Assembly: GCF_019443105.1 (NCBI RefSeq)
Contig: NZ_JAHZIJ010000007.1
Coordinates: 62,001 to 126,000, forward strand
Reading direction: 5' to 3'
DNA length: 64,000 nt
Source: Paenibacillus oenotherae
GTDB taxonomy: Bacteria; Bacillota; Bacilli; Paenibacillales; Paenibacillaceae
Shown here: piece by piece, positions 60,412 to 64,000 of the stretch
Numbering within the stretch: position 1 is the stretch's first letter
Layout of the letters: each line of letters opens with the position of its first letter
Notes under the pieces: model-generated
Seen by the model: only the letters and a program-made list of their open reading frames with translations
Told to the model about the DNA's origin: nothing
Databases searched by the model: none
Made by a program: the position numbers and the translations under genes

Positions 60412-61255
60412 ATTTCACCATCCTGATGTAAAGCGTTATCAACAATATGTTGACCATAAGTACTACAAAGGATAACGCGCTTGCAACTCCGAAATTAAAG
60501 TACACGAATCCTTGTTTATATAATTCCATTGTAATTACATTCGTCGCATCTCCCGGTCCGCCGCCGGTGAGTACCATAGGCACATCCACATTGTTGAAAT
60601 TACTAAGCATTAGAATAATGGATGTCACCATAATCGGCGTTTTTAACAGGGGCAGCTTAATCAGCCAGAAGGTACGCCACTTATTCGCGCCATCCACTTG
60701 CCCGGCCTCTTCCAGCTCCTTCGGAATACTCTTGAGCCCCGCCAGAATCAATACCATTGCGAATCCGACCGTACGCCAAGCGATTACAAAGATCAGCGCA
60801 ACCGGCGCCGTCCGGGGATTGCCTAATACATCCACACTCTGGAAGCCTATCAAGTTCAGGACATAATTTAACAGCCCCAGGTTATTGAAAATCCATTTCC
60901 ATAACAGAGCCCCGACCACCATCGAGATTACCCAAGGAATCAATACAACGATCTGGATGATATAAGCGGTAAAACCCTTCTTGGAATTAATCCATAATGC
61001 GAGTAAAGTGCCTGTAATAATTGATAGGAATAGTCCCACAAAGGTCACAATAAAAGTGATTGAAATGGAGGACCTAATATCATCGCTCGTAAATACTTTT
61101 ATATAATTTTTGAGCCCTACAAAGTCACCTAACTGCAAATATCTCATATCATACAGGCTGATGTAGATTGTATAAAATAAAGGAATAATTAAGATGACCG
61201 CCAAAAAAAGGATGCTTGGTGAAACCAGAATAGCCCCTAGTTTATTTGCTTTCAC
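60401..61255 (-). CDS. Carbohydrate ABC permease (MalF-like)
   Basis: A 284-residue, six-helix permease: LGAILVSPSILFLAVILIIP at the start, EAA loop KELEEAGQVDGANKWRTFWL and TGGGPGDATNVITMELYKQG near the end. GTG 61255 is chosen because GGGAGG lies 7 nt upstream; the frame extends to 61300 without a site. It overlaps the MalG-like gene. Confidence 0.93.
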   Translation of the reverse strand: MKANKLGAILVSPSILFLAVILIIPLFYTIYISLYDMRYLQLGDFVGLKNYIKVFTSDDIRSSISITFIVTFVGLFLSIITGTLLALWINSKKGFTAYIIQIVVLIPWVISMVVGALLWKWIFNNLGLLNYVLNLIGFQSVDVLGNPRTAPVALIFVIAWRTVGFAMVLILAGLKSIPKELEEAGQVDGANKWRTFWLIKLPLLKTPIMVTSIILMLSNFNNVDVPMVLTGGGPGDATNVITMELYKQGFVYFNFGVASALSFVVLMVNILLITLYIRMVKYEI

Positions 61256-61366
61256 AATTGCGCCTCCCATGCTGCACGAATAGCCATCCCGTTCACCCAC
61301 TGCGGGCTGTCTTCCTATACCCGCAGTGGATAGACAAGATCCCTGATATTACTTCGCAGAGCTCAA

Positions 61367-62701
61367 TTAATTAGACCCTACTCTTTCATTGAACTCTTTC
61401 TCTGCTGCTTGCAATGCCGCCTTGGCATCCGTGCCCTTCACCAATATTTCCTGTGCAATCTCGTTCAAGTCGGATCTCCAGCCACTAACCGGGAACTTCC
61501 ACGGCTGCGCATAACCATACTTGGCGAACCCTTCTGCCATGACTAACAGGTACGCTTTATCAGGCTTGCTCAAAAATTCTTCGTTTTTTTGCACGGTGGA
61601 CTTGCGGACAGGCACTTGACCGCCTGTCTTCATCCAAATCTCATCAGACTCCGCATTGATCATATGCTCAACGAACTTCCCTGCAGCCTCTTTATGCTTG
61701 CTCCCCGACCACACCCCTACATTCCAGCCATTAATGACACTCGGAGAGAACGTTGAGCCATCTTCACTTGGGAAGAAGGTCATTTGAATCGTACTGCCAT
61801 CAAAGGTAGATTCCGCCTGCAGAGTAGGAATGCGTACCCCTGCGCCAATCATCATGGCATATCTTCCCGCTTTATATTCGTTATATACGTCTTCGACAGA
61901 GGATGATATTGCAGATTCGGGAGTGACCTTGTGCTTCCTCACCATGTCCAATTGACGATTCATAGCTGCAACACCCGAGTCCGTGCTCCAGTTGGCCTGT
62001 CCGCTCTCTGTAAACATATCTCCTTGCGAAAGAATGAGAGATGGCGGGAATATTTGCGGATCAGGCGATTCCGGACTAAATGCTTGACCCAAACCGTATC
62101 TCTGAACGCCCGAAGCCGCATCTGGCTCCGTTAATTTCACAGCTGCATCGACGAGCTCGTCCCAAGTCTTGAATGGAACCTTAATGCCCTTCTCCGCCAA
62201 TAGATCTTCCCTGTATATGATGCCTATATAGTTTCTGGACAAAGTAACCTGATAGTGCTTGCCGTCCTTATTGCCGAAAGCCCAATAAGCATCGTCTACA
62301 TCTTCGATATCTTCTTTAGACCAGTTATTCAAGAAAAGGCTTTCAAAATCAACCAGCGCATTTTGCTGCAGTGCGGTTCCAAAGTCATCCATCGATGTCC
62401 AGATAACGTCCGGTGCATTACCCGTTTGATTCGCAGCAAGGAACTTGGTTCCTAGTGTGTCCCATACTTGCGGTTCAACCATGACTTTAATATTCGGATT
62501 GTCCCGCTCGAAATTAACAATGATCTGCTTCAGGGCTACTTCCCTGGCACTTGTTCCATTCGGGTCTAGAAATGTCCACATTTTGATTGTTGTTTTCTCA
62601 GAAGTTTCATTGCCAGCATTCGACTGGCAGGCTGCTAGCGAAATGCTTAAGCAGCATACCAGGACAGCCATCACAATCTTACGTATTTTGCGATTATTCA
62701 T
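61367..62701 (-). CDS. Carbohydrate ABC substrate-binding lipoprotein (family 1)
   Basis: A 444-residue lipoprotein: signal peptide KIVMAVLVCCLSISLAAC, then the MalE/UgpB-like fold with IKMWTFLDPNGTSAREVAL, APDVIWTSMDDFGTALQQNA and FPVSGWRSDLNEIAQEIL. ATG 62701 follows AGGGGGAA. It is the first gene of the operon SBP-MalF-MalG-SDR-ADH. No ATPase gene is present, so the shared MsmX-type ATPase probably energises it. Confidence 0.93.
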   Translation of the reverse strand: MNNRKIRKIVMAVLVCCLSISLAACQSNAGNETSEKTTIKMWTFLDPNGTSAREVALKQIIVNFERDNPNIKVMVEPQVWDTLGTKFLAANQTGNAPDVIWTSMDDFGTALQQNALVDFESLFLNNWSKEDIEDVDDAYWAFGNKDGKHYQVTLSRNYIGIIYREDLLAEKGIKVPFKTWDELVDAAVKLTEPDAASGVQRYGLGQAFSPESPDPQIFPPSLILSQGDMFTESGQANWSTDSGVAAMNRQLDMVRKHKVTPESAISSSVEDVYNEYKAGRYAMMIGAGVRIPTLQAESTFDGSTIQMTFFPSEDGSTFSPSVINGWNVGVWSGSKHKEAAGKFVEHMINAESDEIWMKTGGQVPVRKSTVQKNEEFLSKPDKAYLLVMAEGFAKYGYAQPWKFPVSGWRSDLNEIAQEILVKGTDAKAALQAAEKEFNERVGSN

Positions 62702-62896
62702 TCGTGCATTTCCCCCTAAGAAAAGTGTAGGTAATCCTTGTTGAATACTTGCTGCGTGTGCCGTTCCCACTCCCTCCATCAGCCGCTGAGAGTAATTACC
62801 CATTAAAAATATCACATCGAAAATAGGCCGACCATGAACGAATCACCTTGATATGCATTATTATATTGTGATAACATCAACACTATAAAAACGGTA

Positions 62897-62912
62897 TGTA
62901 TGCGTTTGCAAA
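62897..62912 (-). promoter_or_regulatory. Promoter with cre-like site before the sugar importer operon
   Basis: TGTATGCGTTTGCA (62897-62910) matches a CcpA cre site in 12 of 14 positions. On the minus strand TTGCAA begins at its edge and, after 17 bp, TTATAG follows, giving a SigA-type promoter that CcpA could block. Confidence 0.45.
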
Positions 62913-62939
62913 AATAAACTAATTCCATAGGTGAATGCT

Positions 62940-63791
62940 ATGAACGATGCTTTAGGTGACTTACACAACATGGTTCCTCACTTCACTCAAGTCATTCATA
63001 GAGTCGTAAATGGTTCATGGGTCAATCATAGAAAGGTGTGGGATACCCACTCCTTAATCCTTATCTATGATGGAGAAGCTGTTATTGGATGCAATGAAGA
63101 ACACCGGGTGGGCAAAGGGGATTTGATCTACTTTAAGCCTGGCGATGTGAGATGGGGATATACGTTCGAGCATAATCCAATGAAGTGTTATGCGATGGAC
63201 TTCCAATATTCCTGCCTGCTATTCGATGACAAGGAGTGGATCAAGAAGGACATTCCGCTGCCTATGCAGTCGTTTCTGCAAATAACGGATTCTCATCTAT
63301 TTACCAGGGTACTTAATTTGTTTCGGAATTTAACCAAGGAATGGATCTCGCCCAATACCTTCAATAAGGTATTCAGAGAAAGAGCATATTTCATGGAGAT
63401 GCTGAACCTTCTCTTCCTGTGGAACTCCTCTAAACAATCCATCAATTATGATAAAATACGGAAAGTTGAAAAGGTATCCCAGTATATACTCGACAATTAC
63501 CCGCATAAGGTAAAGCTTCAGGAATTGGCGGACTATATTCAACTCAGCCAATCTTACCTGCAGGTCATTTTTAAAGAGATAACCGGAAGCTCCCCGATCG
63601 AGTATTTGATCAAAGTTCGTATTAACAAGTCCAAGGAGCTTATGAAGGAAGGCTATCAGAATATCGGGGAAATCTCCGAGCTTGTCGGGTTCAACGATGC
63701 ATTCTACTTTAGCAGATGCTTCAAAAGGATTGAGGGTACTACCCCGACGGAATACCGAAGTACGATTTCATTGCAGCGCCAATTTGTTTAA
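62940..63791 (+). CDS. AraC family transcriptional regulator of the sugar importer
   Basis: A 283-residue regulator: cupin sensor (SLILIYDGEAVIGCNEEHRV, GDLIYFKPGDVRWGY) and AraC HTH pair (KLQELADYIQLSQSYLQVIF, NIGEISELVGFNDAFYFSRC) ending TTPTEYRS. ATG 62940 follows AGGTGA with 6-nt spacing; an in-frame GTG lies at 62931. It is divergent from the ABC operon and most likely its activator. It is followed 8 nt after its stop by repeat copy 5. Confidence 0.93.
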   Translation: MNDALGDLHNMVPHFTQVIHRVVNGSWVNHRKVWDTHSLILIYDGEAVIGCNEEHRVGKGDLIYFKPGDVRWGYTFEHNPMKCYAMDFQYSCLLFDDKEWIKKDIPLPMQSFLQITDSHLFTRVLNLFRNLTKEWISPNTFNKVFRERAYFMEMLNLLFLWNSSKQSINYDKIRKVEKVSQYILDNYPHKVKLQELADYIQLSQSYLQVIFKEITGSSPIEYLIKVRINKSKELMKEGYQNIGEISELVGFNDAFYFSRCFKRIEGTTPTEYRSTISLQRQFV

Positions 63792-63798
63792 CAGGCGC

Positions 63799-64000
63799 CG
63801 ACGTACTCCTCGCCAGAGGATGATCCGTCATTCAAACGCCGATACATGCGAGATGCGAGCCAGGAGAAACATGCGAAACGGCATGTATTTGCTCGTTTCT
63901 GCCCCAATGAAGGTGAAATGCCTGCCAGAGTGCAGGTATTTCACCTTCATTTCTTCTTGACGTCCAATTTTGTCTCAAATGCATGCATGATCGCAGGAAT
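63799..64000 (+). repeat. Interspersed 3'-UTR hairpin repeat, copy 5 (cut by the window edge)
   Basis: It starts at GACGTACTCCTCGCCAGAGG 8 nt after the AraC stop codon, same orientation. Main hairpin 63910-63947 (loop CAGAGT, perfect 16-bp stem with one G.T). The second hairpin (loop ATGATC) is complete; the third lies beyond the edge. The opposite-strand frame is open from the window edge to the TGA at 63832-63834. Confidence 0.88.

Noticed and set aside
145-64000. The interspersed repeats as a CRISPR array or insertion sequence
   Set aside because: Copies are 10-22 kb apart, have no spacers, no transposase and no target-site duplication that I can see.

Overview
The window looks like chromosomal DNA from a spore-forming, low-to-mid GC Firmicute, most probably Paenibacillus or a close relative. 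This is an inference from strong AAGGAGG-type ribosome sites, lipoproteins with Bacillales-style signal peptides, Fur 7-1-7 boxes, hybrid 7TM sensor kinases typical of Paenibacillus, a guanidine-I riboswitch over a paired SMR exporter, a SigD-type chemotaxis promoter, and a ywnA/ywnB-like Rrf2/NmrA pair. It is an accessory-rich region with no rRNA, tRNA, prophage, transposase or CRISPR array that I can see.

Layout. 0-16 kb: two paralogous giant hybrid histidine kinases flank an HxlR/MFS/aldo-keto reductase/VOC group and an aminoglycoside 6-adenylyltransferase-like gene. A Fur-boxed ferredoxin-NADP reductase, a SigD-driven chemoreceptor and a TrkA-C membrane protein follow. 16-26 kb: small enzymes, an Mef-like MFS pump, an AraC/siderophore-binding-lipoprotein locus, LtrA, a Crp/Fnr regulator, a lipoprotein, and DJ-1 and VOC proteins. 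26-32.3 kb: a one-direction cluster encoding a 93-residue hydrophobic helical peptide, a SpoIIM/DUF95 membrane protein, two free-standing LytTR regulators, a tubby/LURP-like protein, a TM2-like protein and a complete MacB-type exporter (adaptor, permease, ATPase). I read this as a candidate uncharacterised bacteriocin-like peptide system. 32-40 kb: a kilobase without genes, a lipoprotein, MarR/VOC and AraC/VOC pairs, a second AraC/siderophore-lipoprotein locus and a broken WYL regulator. 40-47 kb: a guanidine exporter operon, then an ssu-like sulfonate import and monooxygenase operon with a TetR regulator. 47-57 kb: MBL/TetR, MerR/SRPBCC/SRPBCC, AlkD-like, Rrf2/NmrA, a serine hydrolase and other small genes. 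57-64 kb: a sugar or polyol ABC importer with two dehydrogenases, divergent from an AraC regulator.

Three things stand out. (1) Five copies of a roughly 200-320 bp repeat built of three related 6-nt-loop hairpins all lie 8-69 nt downstream of a stop codon in the same orientation as the preceding gene; the opposite strand keeps one reading frame open in every copy. (2) At two separate loci an AraC regulator runs in frame, with no stop codon, into a Fe-siderophore-binding lipoprotein that has its own signal peptide, ribosome site, promoter and Fur box inside the continuous frame; both regulator segments are exactly 317 codons. (3) The 26-32.3 kb peptide/SpoIIM/LytTR/MacB cluster described above. 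All functional calls rest on reading the sequence by eye; no database search was run.
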